A stretch of DNA of 64,000 nt from Glaciecola sp. (GTDB lineage Bacteria; Pseudomonadota; Gammaproteobacteria; Enterobacterales; Alteromonadaceae), in NCBI GenBank assembly GCA_029251505.1, contig JAQXDG010000081.1:48758-112757 (forward strand), read 5' to 3'. Below, piece by piece: positions 20,235-30,935 of the stretch; the first letter of the stretch is position 1; the number at the start of each line of letters is the position of its first letter. A program made the position numbers and the translations under genes. The notes under the pieces are model-generated. The model ran no database searches and was not told the origin of the DNA. It was given only the letters and a program-made list of their open reading frames with translations.

Positions 20235-20732
20235 CTAGGTTAACGATTTGACTTGCAACGACACCACTTTATTGGGGTTATGGGCAAGCTCAGACACCGC
20301 GACAAACCCCCATTTTTCATGAAATTGCAACGATGCTAGATTTGGAGGCTGAATATCAATTTCAGCACACAGCTGAGGAAAACCTTGCTCTAGCGCCCAT
20401 TGAGTTAAATACTCATACAATTGATGCCCTAAACGCTGGGCTCGATAGTCATGGTGTACCACAATCCGATCTACATATAAAAAAGCGGAGTAATGTTGGT
20501 CAAACCATTGATAATTGATACTCGCATAAGGACTCTTTGGACCGACCGCTAATAAAAACCCTACCACCTTACCAGCAACTTCGACCACAACATGTACACT
20601 TGATTGTGTGATTAATTGCGCTAACGCAGCGTCATCCAGCGGACTCAATACCGCTACCGAATAGTCATTTAATGCCAATACTTGTGCATGATCGCTAGGC
20701 GTCATGGTTCTGATCGTTACCGCTTCCGTCAT
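20235..20732 (-). CDS. GNAT family N-acetyltransferase
   Basis: DRIVVHHDYRAQRLGHQLYEYL acetyl-CoA binding motif. Confidence 0.88.
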   Translation of the reverse strand: MTEAVTIRTMTPSDHAQVLALNDYSVAVLSPLDDAALAQLITQSSVHVVVEVAGKVVGFLLAVGPKSPYASINYQWFDQHYSAFLYVDRIVVHHDYRAQRLGHQLYEYLTQWALEQGFPQLCAEIDIQPPNLASLQFHEKWGFVAVSELAHNPNKVVSLQVKSLT

Positions 20733-20752
20733 CTCTTTAGCTCATTATGTAG

Positions 20753-22402
20753 TTAATTACTCACTATCTCAGAAAAGTGACATGAAGCAAAGGGATCATT
20801 ATTCTGATCGTAAGAGACAGAAGTAACAGACATGATACCTAATAAAATATCAAAGAGATTATCATGACTCATGCGGGTACCTTTAGCTTGCGCAATACAG
20901 CCCAGATCCAAGTCGGTTGTTTCATTGTCTGCCCATAACAACATGGGCACGTGGGTTTGTGAGTCAGGGGCAACACTGTAAGGTAAACCATGTAAATAAA
21001 TACCTTTTTCTCCTAACGATTCACCATGATCCGAAATATACAATAACGAGGTATTGAGCTCTGTTGCCATAGCTGATGTTTTGAGTGAAGCAATAATTTT
21101 ATTCAGCACATAATCCGTGTAGGCAATCGTATTATCATATGTATTGATGAGTGCCTCATCGGTACAGTTTTGAATATCACTGCGCGGACAATCAGGCATA
21201 AATGTGCGTTTGTCTTGGGGATAACGTTTAAAATACGTAGGTCCATGCGACCCAATCATGTGTAATACAATGAACGTATTATCATGGGTTAAATTGCTAA
21301 GTTTCTCATTTAGTGGTGCAAGTAATACTTCATCAAAACAAAATTCGCCATCACACAGCGGATTCGATGACTCAGGTGTGATTTGCAGAGATGGCACGCG
21401 GGTACACACACCTTTACAACTGCCATTATTATTACTGATCCACAGTACATCAGCGCCTGCTGCAGCAATCACATCCACCACATTTTGTTGCGCATTGGCC
21501 TGACGATGATCAAAATCAGCATGATTTAAACGCGAAAACATACAAGGTACTGATACCGCTGTTGCTGTGCCGCATGAATGCATATCAGCAAACGAAATTA
21601 TATTTTCATTTGCGGTAAATTGATTGGTATTTTGCTCATATCCATTATAAGAAAAATTTTTCGCACGCGCCGTTTCACCTAAAACCATGACCGTGACGTG
21701 TTTTTTAGGATTCACTCGGTTAATGACAGGAGTAGGATCAAGCTGCGTAAACGGTACTGCAGGATATAAATAGGTGTTCTTGACATACTTGACTGTACCA
21801 TCGATCATTTTGTACGGAGTGATATAGCCAATCAATGGCTTGTTATTCCGCCCTACCGCCGCATAATCAGAATAAAAGACACTGGCGATGAGGCCAATCA
21901 CCACGACACTAGAAAAGACTAATTTACAGCGACTCGCTAATTCTGACAAAGCCGGTTTATAATCGATGTTGACCAACCCGATAAAGACCGCAGGCAGCAC
22001 ACCAAAGGCCAGAATAAACAACGCCGCATAACCATTCACATAAGAAAATGCTTCGGCAGTATCAGTCTCAAATGCATTTTGCACCATGCCATAATCAAAC
22101 ACGATCCCATAAGATAACGTGGCATAAAATAGTGCTGCCGATACGATCACAGTAGCAATTAATATTGGCTTGGTCAGGCCTTTCCATGCAAATAGACTAT
22201 GCATAATGACAATCACCATAAATAAAAATAATGGTAACGACAGTAAAAACAACAGATTGTATTGTGCTAACCCGGTAATGGCTTGGGTTGCTTTTTGTAA
22301 AAAAGGAAAGTTCAATATTAGCGTAATGTACGCACACGTGAGCATCACCAACTGGTTCGCCGAGAGGTGGGTATTGCGTATCTTGTTTATTATTTTTTTC
22401 AC
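20753..22402 (-). CDS. eptA: Lipid A phosphoethanolamine transferase (EptA/PmrC family)
   Basis: N-terminal TM domain, then sulfatase-like domain with VLGETARAKNFSYNGYEQNTNQF, GTATAVSVPCMFS, YISDHGESLGEKGIYLHGLPY. Confidence 0.9.
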   Translation of the reverse strand: MKKIINKIRNTHLSANQLVMLTCAYITLILNFPFLQKATQAITGLAQYNLLFLLSLPLFLFMVIVIMHSLFAWKGLTKPILIATVIVSAALFYATLSYGIVFDYGMVQNAFETDTAEAFSYVNGYAALFILAFGVLPAVFIGLVNIDYKPALSELASRCKLVFSSVVVIGLIASVFYSDYAAVGRNNKPLIGYITPYKMIDGTVKYVKNTYLYPAVPFTQLDPTPVINRVNPKKHVTVMVLGETARAKNFSYNGYEQNTNQFTANENIISFADMHSCGTATAVSVPCMFSRLNHADFDHRQANAQQNVVDVIAAAGADVLWISNNNGSCKGVCTRVPSLQITPESSNPLCDGEFCFDEVLLAPLNEKLSNLTHDNTFIVLHMIGSHGPTYFKRYPQDKRTFMPDCPRSDIQNCTDEALINTYDNTIAYTDYVLNKIIASLKTSAMATELNTSLLYISDHGESLGEKGIYLHGLPYSVAPDSQTHVPMLLWADNETTDLDLGCIAQAKGTRMSHDNLFDILLGIMSVTSVSYDQNNDPFASCHFSEIVSN

Positions 22403-22501
22403 CGAGAAAAACCTGACAACGAGGTGACTAGCACACTCTGGTTAATATATCGGGTGATAATAGATGATTAACCTTAAGTCGAGCTTAATAGCAAGGACAC
22501 A

Positions 22502-22975
22502 TCAGTATTCGATTGCGTTAACAAAATAGCAAATTTGTCCCTTGGGTGTTTGCACAATGACTTCGTCATCGACCACTTTACCAATCATTGCACGCGCTAA
22601 AGGGGAGTCAATTGAACAAGGAGCGCTATGCTTGTAAATTTCATCAGACCCAACGATTTGAATTTTTTTGACGTCGCCGTTTTCATCTTCCAGTGTGACC
22701 CACGCTCCAAAAAATACTTTGCCAATTTGTTCTTTGGTTGGCTCTATCACATTCACCGACTCCATACGCTTGCGTAAAAATCTCACTCGGCTGTGGATCT
22801 GCCGCAAACGACGTTTGTTCGTCTGGTAATCGGCATTATCAGACCGATCGCCCAGTCCTGCGGCCCACGCGACTTTTTGCGTGATTTCAGGTCGTTCTAT
22901 GCGCCACAGATAATCTTCTTCTTCTTTCAGAATGCGATAACCATTAGGCGTAATTAAATTGGCTTTTTTTATCAT
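22502..22975 (-). CDS. greB: Transcription elongation factor GreB
   Basis: LITPNGYRILKEEEDYLW...RPEITQKVAWAAGLGDRSDNADYQTNKRRLRQIHSRVRFL; start set at MIKKANLIT, the longer ORF is less likely. Confidence 0.93.
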   Translation of the reverse strand: MIKKANLITPNGYRILKEEEDYLWRIERPEITQKVAWAAGLGDRSDNADYQTNKRRLRQIHSRVRFLRKRMESVNVIEPTKEQIGKVFFGAWVTLEDENGDVKKIQIVGSDEIYKHSAPCSIDSPLARAMIGKVVDDEVIVQTPKGQICYFVNAIEY

Positions 22976-23159
22976 TGGTATGTAAACGTTTTTATCGATC
23001 AGGGAACGCCCTGCCTTCATTGCAACAAGAGGATTGTACGTCCAAAGCGAATTAGTTGCCATCAATAGTGCTAGTTCAATGTGGTTAATGATATTGAGTA
23101 TGGCACTCCCAAGACCCCTAGCGTATAATTGAATTTTCTAATCAAAAAAATTCTCCCTC

Positions 23160-25529
23160 ATGATTATACGTACGTTAGCTAACGAATTAGCTGTCAAAGA
23201 ATCGCAAGTCCAAGCCGCTGTTGCATTGTTAGATGAAGGCGCAACGGTCCCATTCATTGCCCGATACCGTAAAGAAGTGACCAACGGCTTAGATGATACC
23301 CAGTTACGTAATCTAGAAAGCCGTCTTAGTTATTTGCGTGATTTGCATGATCGTAAAGCGGTGATCCTCAAATCTATTAATGACCAAGGCAAATTAACCG
23401 ATGCCTTAAGTCATGCGATTAATACTGCCGAAAGCAAAACATTCTTAGAAGATTTATATTTACCTTACAAGCCGCGTCGTCGCACGAAAGGTCAGATTGC
23501 TATCGAAGGCGGCTTAGCCCCGTTAGCACACGCCTTATATCAAGATCCAGCATTAGATCCCCAAGCTACTGCCACCCAATATATTAATGTTGATGCGGGT
23601 TTTAACGATGAAAAAGCCGTCCTAGAAGGGGCAAAATTCATCCTGATGGAACAGTTTGCCGAAGACGCGCAACTGCTACAAAAAATTCGTCAACAAATGA
23701 CCCAGCATGGTTATTTAGTCAGCCAAGTAAACAAAGGTAAAGAGCGCGAGGCAAGTAAATTTACGGATTATTTTACGCATCAAGAAAAATTCAAAAACGT
23801 CCCTTCTCACCGTGCATTAGCGATGTTTCGTGGGCGTAACGAAGGCTTTTTGGCACTGAGCATCACATTAGATCCGCAAGCAGAAAACCCGAAAACTCAG
23901 CGCAGTGAATGCGAAGACATTGTTGCGCGACACGTCAATATTCGTGATCTCGGACGTGCCGCTGATGAATGGTTGCAAACCGTCGTCACTTGGACCTGGA
24001 AAGTCAAAGTGCTGCCTCATATGGAAACGGAAATGTTTAATGCGTTACGTGAAAAAGCAGAAGCCGAAGCGATTAATGTGTTTGCCAAAAACTTACAAGA
24101 TTTACTCATGGCGGCTCCTGCTGGTGCCGAAGTCACTATGGGTTTAGATCCAGGGATTCGTACTGGGGTCAAAATAGCCATTGTTGATGCCACCGGCAAG
24201 GTATTACATACTGGGACTATTTTCCCGCATCCTCCGCAAAACGCATGGGATAAATCATTACGTACTTTAATGACCATCTGTAAACAGTTTAAAGTCAATT
24301 TAATCAGTATTGGCAATGGCACCGGTTCGCGTGAAACCGATAAACTCGTTGCTGAAATGATGAAAGCCAACCCAGATTTAGGCGTGCAAAAAATCATTAT
24401 TTCTGAAGCCGGTGCATCCGTATACTCAGCATCTGAGCTAGCGTCACTCGAACTACCGGGTATGGATGTGTCCTTGCGCGGTGCAGTATCTATTGCGAGG
24501 CGCTTACAAGATCCCCTAGCCGAATTAGTGAAAATCGAACCCAAAGCTATCGGTGTTGGCCAATATCAACATGATGTCTCACAAAGTCAGTTAGGTCAGT
24601 CATTGACCCGTGTGATTGAAGATTGTGTCAATGCGGTTGGCGTGGATTTAAACACCGCCTCTCCGGCGTTATTAGCCAATGTATCAGGTTTAAATAAAAC
24701 CCTCGCCAACAATATTGTCGCCCATCGTGACGAACATGGTGCGTTTGATTCGCGTAAAGGGCTGTTGAAAGTAGCACGTTTAGGACCAAAGGCCTATGAA
24801 CAAGCGGCGGGTTTTTTACGCATTGTGGGGGGTAATAATCCGCTCGACGCGTCTTCTGTGCACCCTGAGGCCTATGAGGTTGTTGACAAAATATTGCATC
24901 ATACTCAGGTTGCGGTGAATGATCTAATTGGTAACACCGATCTGTTGCGTCAGCTCGCTCCAAACGAATTTATTGATGACAAGTTTGGTGAGCCCACTGT
25001 CAAAGATATTTTAAGTGAATTAGATAAACCCGGACGTGACCCTCGCCCAGAATTCAAAACCGCCACTTATAAAGAAGGCGTTGAAAGCATTAAAGATTTA
25101 GTGCCTGGAATGATTTTGGAAGGCGTCGTCTCTAACGTTGCTAACTTTGGTGCATTTGTGGATGTGGGCGTTCACCAAGACGGACTGGTACATATCTCCG
25201 CAATGACCGATGGTTTTATCTCTGATCCTCGAGATGTGGTCAAAACCGGTGATGTAGTCAAGGTAAAAGTGGTTGAAGTGGATGTTGACCGTAAACGCAT
25301 CGCATTTACCATGCGCATGGGTGATGATGTTGCTGCCAAAGCAAAAGGTCAACCTGCCGCCAACCAAAACGCAACAGGACGCTCTGGCAAGCCGCCTACG
25401 GGTAAATCTGTGCCGCGTGCTAGTGCTGACAAGCAAAACAATAACAACCGTGGAAAATCATCCGCTAAGCCAGCGAATGCCGGTATGGCAGATGCCTTTG
25501 CTGCGGCGTTTGCTAAAACTAAAAAGTAA
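23160..25529 (+). CDS. tex: Tex family RNA-binding transcriptional accessory protein
   Basis: Tex N-domain, YqgF-like [16 protein letters not shown], HhH region, C-terminal S1 domain. Confidence 0.96.
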   Translation: MIIRTLANELAVKESQVQAAVALLDEGATVPFIARYRKEVTNGLDDTQLRNLESRLSYLRDLHDRKAVILKSINDQGKLTDALSHAINTAESKTFLEDLYLPYKPRRRTKGQIAIEGGLAPLAHALYQDPALDPQATATQYINVDAGFNDEKAVLEGAKFILMEQFAEDAQLLQKIRQQMTQHGYLVSQVNKGKEREASKFTDYFTHQEKFKNVPSHRALAMFRGRNEGFLALSITLDPQAENPKTQRSECEDIVARHVNIRDLGRAADEWLQTVVTWTWKVKVLPHMETEMFNALREKAEAEAINVFAKNLQDLLMAAPAGAEVTMGLDPGIRTGVKIAIVDATGKVLHTGTIFPHPPQNAWDKSLRTLMTICKQFKVNLISIGNGTGSRETDKLVAEMMKANPDLGVQKIIISEAGASVYSASELASLELPGMDVSLRGAVSIARRLQDPLAELVKIEPKAIGVGQYQHDVSQSQLGQSLTRVIEDCVNAVGVDLNTASPALLANVSGLNKTLANNIVAHRDEHGAFDSRKGLLKVARLGPKAYEQAAGFLRIVGGNNPLDASSVHPEAYEVVDKILHHTQVAVNDLIGNTDLLRQLAPNEFIDDKFGEPTVKDILSELDKPGRDPRPEFKTATYKEGVESIKDLVPGMILEGVVSNVANFGAFVDVGVHQDGLVHISAMTDGFISDPRDVVKTGDVVKVKVVEVDVDRKRIAFTMRMGDDVAAKAKGQPAANQNATGRSGKPPTGKSVPRASADKQNNNNRGKSSAKPANAGMADAFAAAFAKTKK

Positions 25530-25546
25530 TTTTTATTCTGCTCACT

Positions 25547-25576
25547 GAAGCGACGTTGTTATCCCCGCGTCGCTTC
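25547..25576 (+). terminator. Stem-loop between convergent tex and bioH, possible terminator
   Basis: GAAGCGACG ... CGTCGCTTC 9-bp perfect arms; only a weak T tract follows. Confidence 0.45.
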
Positions 25577-25612
25577 TACTGTACTAGCTTATGCGCTGTC
25601 TTATGCGTGGGC

Positions 25613-26446
25613 TTATGCTTGGATAAAGCGCGTAACGATATCGCAAAACTCGACTTTGTTAGAAATAAATGGGGCATGGGATACATGCTCCATTACCACA
25701 CTGTGTGCATGCGGTTGTAATACCTGAATTGCAGCGACTGCACGTTGTGGCACTAACGAATCTAAACGGCCGTATACGCGTAGCGTCGGTTGTTGAATAT
25801 TGCCTATCTGATTACGTAAATCCACTTGCTGCAATAATTTCAACCCCTGCAATAAACTCGCTTCACACGGTGCTGGATAAGCCTCAATCGCTTGTTTTAA
25901 TGCCTGCATATCATGCTTCGCTGATACCGAACCCATTGCTTGAATTGCCAAAAAACGTTGTACGGTTTTTTGATAATCCCGCGCTAATTGTGTTTCAAAT
26001 TGCAGTAACACTTTAGGTGCTATCCCCAACCAGGCTGATTCTTTGGCAGTCTCTTCAGTATCCGCGACCGCCATAAAGTGGGGTGTGGATGCCACTGTGA
26101 TCAACTTTAATACTTTTTGCGGATGACTCAGCGCCAATTGTTGCGCGAGCAAGCCACCTAAAGACCAACCTAAAATAATGGCATTATCGGGGATCACATT
26201 GGCAAGTTGTGCCACTGTTTCTTCTAGTTCAGCCAGAGGTATCGCTGCATTGTATCCAAATCCGGGTAAATCAATTAACTGCACTCGCATCGTCTCAGCT
26301 AACAAGGGCGCAACTTGATCAAACACGCCACTATTTAATCCCCAACCATGTAATAAAACAATATGCGGTAGGTTATTTCCAACGTTCGCGGGTAACTCAT
26401 CGGGTAAAACGGATCCAAGGATCCGGTGTTGTAAAATCGAGGTCAT
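25613..26446 (-). CDS. bioH: Pimeloyl-[ACP] methyl ester esterase BioH
   Basis: Alpha/beta hydrolase LLHGWGLNSGVF, GWSLGGLLAQQLAL; divergent from comF/gntX-like gene. Confidence 0.9.
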   Translation of the reverse strand: MTSILQHRILGSVLPDELPANVGNNLPHIVLLHGWGLNSGVFDQVAPLLAETMRVQLIDLPGFGYNAAIPLAELEETVAQLANVIPDNAIILGWSLGGLLAQQLALSHPQKVLKLITVASTPHFMAVADTEETAKESAWLGIAPKVLLQFETQLARDYQKTVQRFLAIQAMGSVSAKHDMQALKQAIEAYPAPCEASLLQGLKLLQQVDLRNQIGNIQQPTLRVYGRLDSLVPQRAVAAIQVLQPHAHSVVMEHVSHAPFISNKVEFCDIVTRFIQA

Positions 26447-26524
26447 GGTATGGTCAATATTGGCTGCGTGAAAGGGATTTTAATAGAACTACCAGTCTAA
26501 AGCAAAAACTATGAAAGGATCATT

Positions 26525-27253
26525 ATGAGACCGTCATCCCCATTAACCACAGAGCTAAAAGCCATGTGGCATCAATGTGTGTTATGCCAAGAGCCTACTA
26601 TTCTTACCGTCTGTGAGTTGTGTGAGTCTGATGCGGGTTTTATACAACATACTCTATTACGACAAAACCTTTGTGCTGTTAATGATACCGTGACCGCTGA
26701 TTATCTTGAGCATGATGCTGTTATAAATGCCAAATTTGATGAATTATGGATCTTGGGGGTATATCACTATCCATTGACGTATTTGATCCCTGCGCTTAAG
26801 TTTCATGGTCAACGCCACTTTGCCACCTTACTCGCACAGTGGTTTGTATTGTATCGGGTAAAATACATGACGGATTTACCGCAAGTCATTATCCCAGTGC
26901 CCTTGCATTGGCGACGCTTTTTACTGCGCGGGTATAATCAAGCAGAGCTGATCGCACAAACCCTCAGTCAGCATCTACATATACCGATTGCTAAAACAGA
27001 CAAAGATGCCTTAGTAAAACGACGACGCTATACCAAACCACAAAGTGAGTTAAATCAGGAACAACGCAGTCAAAATATGCAACATGTCTTTACTGTTAAC
27101 CCACAAGCCATCGCGCAATATCAACATGTCGTTTTAGTTGATGATGTGATGACTACGGGCGCGACGATTAATGATTTATGCAGAACAATCTATCGCCATG
27201 CACCACACATCAAAATCAGTGTATGGTGCATCGCTTTAAGCACTATCGAATAG
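26525..27253 (+). CDS. ComF/GntX family phosphoribosyltransferase
   Basis: N-terminal CxxC motifs (CVLCQ, CELCES) and PRPP motif VVLVDDVMTTGATIND. Confidence 0.92.
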   Translation: MRPSSPLTTELKAMWHQCVLCQEPTILTVCELCESDAGFIQHTLLRQNLCAVNDTVTADYLEHDAVINAKFDELWILGVYHYPLTYLIPALKFHGQRHFATLLAQWFVLYRVKYMTDLPQVIIPVPLHWRRFLLRGYNQAELIAQTLSQHLHIPIAKTDKDALVKRRRYTKPQSELNQEQRSQNMQHVFTVNPQAIAQYQHVVLVDDVMTTGATINDLCRTIYRHAPHIKISVWCIALSTIE

Positions 27254-29945
27254 TAATCAACTTTGCCATAAAGACCGCATTGGCCATCAACTTTTCAGTG
27301 CCACGCCAGTAACCTCGAAAGTTAACATTATCAGCAAATCCAATCACCTGACCACGACCATAAGGATGTGCCACAATCGCTGAGCTTTGTGCGATTAAAT
27401 CTTGCATTGCTTGAGCACTATAGCCGCCAAGTAATGGTTCCATCGAATACTTAGCAACACTAATAAACGGTTTATCCACGGCCTTGAGTACCATGTTGCT
27501 AGTTTTAAACATCGGCAACAGTGCATTCGGTTTAGCTTGATCGACTACGCCATACATTATTGGATGAGTCGTATCGACTAGCGCTTGATACGTGGCTCCG
27601 GCAACTAATTTTTGGGCATGATGCGCATCTTGGTCTGCAAAGTGTAAACCATCGTAACTAAACTCATTGTCAATCGCATCAGAGTCAAGCACACTAGCTT
27701 CTAATAAGCCTTGCTGTGCTAAGAACGCCGCACCACGCTTAGTCCCAATCGCGACACCACCATCTCGCACCCAGCTTTTAAGCGCATTAATATCACTATC
27801 ACTTAAATTACGATAACTGCCTGAAGCAAAGACGATGTGGGTAAAATCAGCCATATTGTTACTACTAATACGATCTTGATCGACAACCGCCACCGGCATC
27901 ATGAGGCGTGTATCAAAGTAATGCCAAATTTCACCGACTTCGGTTTCTGATATGCCGACACCGCCCACAATCATGACATTGGGTAACGTGGCAACTTGCA
28001 TGCTCGGGCTGCCTAAATCAATCCCTTGAGGGGTTAATCCAGAGGTTAAACCGACTAATTGCACCGTTAAATGGTCAGCCATAGTACGTAATTTTTCTTG
28101 CCATTGCGCACTACGCTGTAATCCTGCCGGAATGATAATCGTCCCTGCAGCAAACTGCTCTACTGCACCTGACTGTGTTTTTGCTGAAAACGGTTTACCG
28201 GCAATACGTGCCTGCAAGTCATTAGCTAACACTCGATACAACAACGCTGGTGCAGACGAATCATCCCACGTAAACACATACGCCACTTTCGATGCGACTG
28301 CATGATTCATGCTTGGTGAAGATTGTTGATTATCGGATAGCTGCGTCACAAGGGTAGCATCGACTTTGCGTGCTTCACGCTTAGTTAATGACGTAAATGC
28401 TAAATTATATGCCAATGCAATATTCCAATTAGAGACATCATAAAACGTATTATCCGGAAAGGATTGACGGGTCGAAAACAACGATGAAAGTAAGCGATAT
28501 TGTGGCTGTGCGGTCGTCACAAACAGCGCATTTCCCGCAGTAAATTCGATATTATTTACTTTGATATCACGAGTTAGCAGTGAAGTCGTAATATCATGAG
28601 CGTTGAGGTTGGCAACAATGGCTTGATTACGCTTCGCATCATGACTTAATGCGATGAGATAGCCGCCAACCTCATCTTGTTGTTGTAATGCTTGAGTCTC
28701 ACGGGTGAACTGGGCATGGTGCTGCAAAAATGACGACTTGTGTGCCAACGCACCTGTAAACGTCGAAAAACTCGTGGTCACTTGGTTTTTGATGGTTTGA
28801 GCAAAACTCAATTGACCGTTTATCGAATCTTGCAAGTGTCCGCGTGAGCTGGCTTGTTCAAATAAAATACCTACCGCGCCATGCGCATCAGGATAGGTTG
28901 AACCTTTACCATAATAAAAATCATCAAAACGTTCTTGAGTGAAATATAATTGCGCTTCATCATCCAATGCTTGTGCATGATATTCGCCCAAAATATTAGT
29001 TAAATCGACATTTTGATCTGCCGTTAATGGATTTTTTCGTGACGGCACGCCAGGTTGAAAGAAATACGTTTGGTCAGTATACATTTCATGGAAATCCGTC
29101 AGGATATGCGGGCGCCAAGCTTGAAATTGAGCAACACGAGCACGCGATTCAGGATGCGTTAACAACAACCAATCTCGATTCAAATCAAACCAATAGTGAT
29201 TGGTACGCCCGCTCGGAAACCGTTCTTTATGTTCACGATGTAACGAATTTGCTGATGGGTGCTTGCCTTTATGCATATTCGCCCATTGTGCAAAGCGCGC
29301 TAACCCATCTGGGTTCAGCGAAGGATCAAGCAATATCACAGCATTTTCAAGTAACTCATCCACTTGTGGACCTTGTGCCGCAGCGAGGTAATACGCAATC
29401 AACAACGCCGCGTTACTCCCCGATGGCTCATTGCCATGCACTGAATAGCCCATATACATCACTAATGGAGCCGACTTTTCAGGTACTTTTCCTGCCGTAA
29501 TTGTGGATTGATGTTTTGCCTTGATTTGCGAGATATTGCGCTGATTTTCTGGCGTAGAAACCGTCAGTAACACCAACCTTCGTTGTTCGTGGGTTAATCC
29601 TGTCGTCTCAAGCGTGACGCGATCAGACGCCGCTGCCACGGCGTCCATATACGCCAGTAATTGATCATGACGTACATGCCATGTGCCAACGGGGTAGCCC
29701 AAAACAGATTCTGGCGTAGGAATGGCTGGGTCAAATGTGACATCTGTTGGCAGATAATCCAAATCAGAATGTGCCAGAAACACCGCTTGTGGATTCGCAG
29801 GGTCAAAGTTGATTGATGCATCACTGCTGTGCGCGGTATGTTGTGCATGCTGTGCATGTGCCGCCGTTGACGCAGCTAAGCTCAACGTACACAGTAAAAA
29901 TAGTGTCTGACATGTTTTTTGCGAGGGTAGCAAGAACATATTCAC
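27243..29945 (-). CDS. M14 family zinc carboxypeptidase, secreted
   Basis: Signal peptide; zinc motif SVHGNEPSG; DPSLNPDG; RDWLLLTHPESRA; C-terminal GATase-like region. Confidence 0.9.
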   Translation of the reverse strand: MNMFLLPSQKTCQTLFLLCTLSLAASTAAHAQHAQHTAHSSDASINFDPANPQAVFLAHSDLDYLPTDVTFDPAIPTPESVLGYPVGTWHVRHDQLLAYMDAVAAASDRVTLETTGLTHEQRRLVLLTVSTPENQRNISQIKAKHQSTITAGKVPEKSAPLVMYMGYSVHGNEPSGSNAALLIAYYLAAAQGPQVDELLENAVILLDPSLNPDGLARFAQWANMHKGKHPSANSLHREHKERFPSGRTNHYWFDLNRDWLLLTHPESRARVAQFQAWRPHILTDFHEMYTDQTYFFQPGVPSRKNPLTADQNVDLTNILGEYHAQALDDEAQLYFTQERFDDFYYGKGSTYPDAHGAVGILFEQASSRGHLQDSINGQLSFAQTIKNQVTTSFSTFTGALAHKSSFLQHHAQFTRETQALQQQDEVGGYLIALSHDAKRNQAIVANLNAHDITTSLLTRDIKVNNIEFTAGNALFVTTAQPQYRLLSSLFSTRQSFPDNTFYDVSNWNIALAYNLAFTSLTKREARKVDATLVTQLSDNQQSSPSMNHAVASKVAYVFTWDDSSAPALLYRVLANDLQARIAGKPFSAKTQSGAVEQFAAGTIIIPAGLQRSAQWQEKLRTMADHLTVQLVGLTSGLTPQGIDLGSPSMQVATLPNVMIVGGVGISETEVGEIWHYFDTRLMMPVAVVDQDRISSNNMADFTHIVFASGSYRNLSDSDINALKSWVRDGGVAIGTKRGAAFLAQQGLLEASVLDSDAIDNEFSYDGLHFADQDAHHAQKLVAGATYQALVDTTHPIMYGVVDQAKPNALLPMFKTSNMVLKAVDKPFISVAKYSMEPLLGGYSAQAMQDLIAQSSAIVAHPYGRGQVIGFADNVNFRGYWRGTEKLMANAVFMAKLITIR

Positions 29946-30108
29946 TCCATTGTTTTTATTAGTTATTTGTTGGTATTGTCAGTAAAAAATGACATATTTG
30001 CAATTTTATCGTCCATAATTATCAAAAAGAGTGTAATACTTGACTGTTTTAGTCGGGTAATAGTGTTATTATATTTAAATATTGTTAGGGGTAACGAGGA
30101 AGCAACCT

Positions 30109-30687
30109 ATGATTAATATTTCAGAAACTGCCCAAGCGCATTTTGTTAAACTACTTAAAAACCAAGAAGATAACACCAATATTCGCGTATTTGTTGTTAA
30201 TCCAGGGACTGCCACAGCTGAATGCGGTGTGTCATATTGTACCACTGACGCTGTTGAAGCGACGGATGTACGCTTACCGTTTAATGGTTTCGATGCTGTC
30301 GTTGACCAAGAGTCGGCACCTTATTTAGAAGAAGCGTCGATTGATTTTGTGACTGACCAAATGGGCTCACAACTGACCCTTAAAGCGCCGAATGCTAAAG
30401 CACGAAAAATTGCAAGTGACGCCCCACTCATCGAGCGTGTTGAATATTTGATTCAAACCGAGATCAACCCACAATTAGCTAACCATAATGGTCAAGTAAC
30501 CTTAACCGGCATTACTGATGACGGAGTGGCTATTTTACAATTTGGTGGTGGTTGTAACGGCTGTTCTATGGTTGATGTGACACTTAAAGATGGCATTGAA
30601 AAACAAATGCTAGAACAATTTGCCGGCGAGCTTAACGGTGTGCGCGATGCAACCGAGCATGCGGCAGGTGAGCACTCATATTATTAA
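30109..30687 (+). CDS. nfuA: Fe-S biogenesis protein NfuA
   Basis: A-type-like N-domain plus Nfu domain with [20 protein letters not shown]. Confidence 0.95.
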   Translation: MINISETAQAHFVKLLKNQEDNTNIRVFVVNPGTATAECGVSYCTTDAVEATDVRLPFNGFDAVVDQESAPYLEEASIDFVTDQMGSQLTLKAPNAKARKIASDAPLIERVEYLIQTEINPQLANHNGQVTLTGITDDGVAILQFGGGCNGCSMVDVTLKDGIEKQMLEQFAGELNGVRDATEHAAGEHSYY

Positions 30688-30696
30688 GTTTCATTA

Positions 30697-30935
30697 ATGC
30701 GTCCGGCATTTAAACAATTCGTGATTAAATTCGGCGCTGATCCCCAAGGGAGTTGGCGCCGTTTTATTCTTGGTCTACTTATTTTTATAAGTGGTCGAGC
30801 GGCTTATTACTCACCACTCAGCCTCAATCAGCTTGGTTGGATAGCGTGTGTATCCTCGTGATGCTAATTGGTTTTGGGTTTGCGATGATTGGTTATGTCG
30901 GTATATTTGCTAGCCGATTTAATCGCTTACTGTAA
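30697..30935 (+). pseudogene. Small two-TM membrane protein, apparently split by a one-base frameshift
   Basis: Frame from ATG 30697: MRPAFKQFVIKFGADPQGSWRRFILGLLIFISG...; frame ending at 30935: ...LLLTTQPQSAWLDSVCILVMLIGFGFAMIGYVGIFASRFNRLL. The two halves join plausibly near the T5 run at 30782-30786. Confidence 0.45.

Noticed and set aside
24017-24544. 175-aa ORF on the minus strand
   Set aside because: Antisense inside tex, no recognisable domain
29027-29500. 157-aa ORF on the plus strand
   Set aside because: Antisense to the M14 peptidase gene, which has clear catalytic motifs
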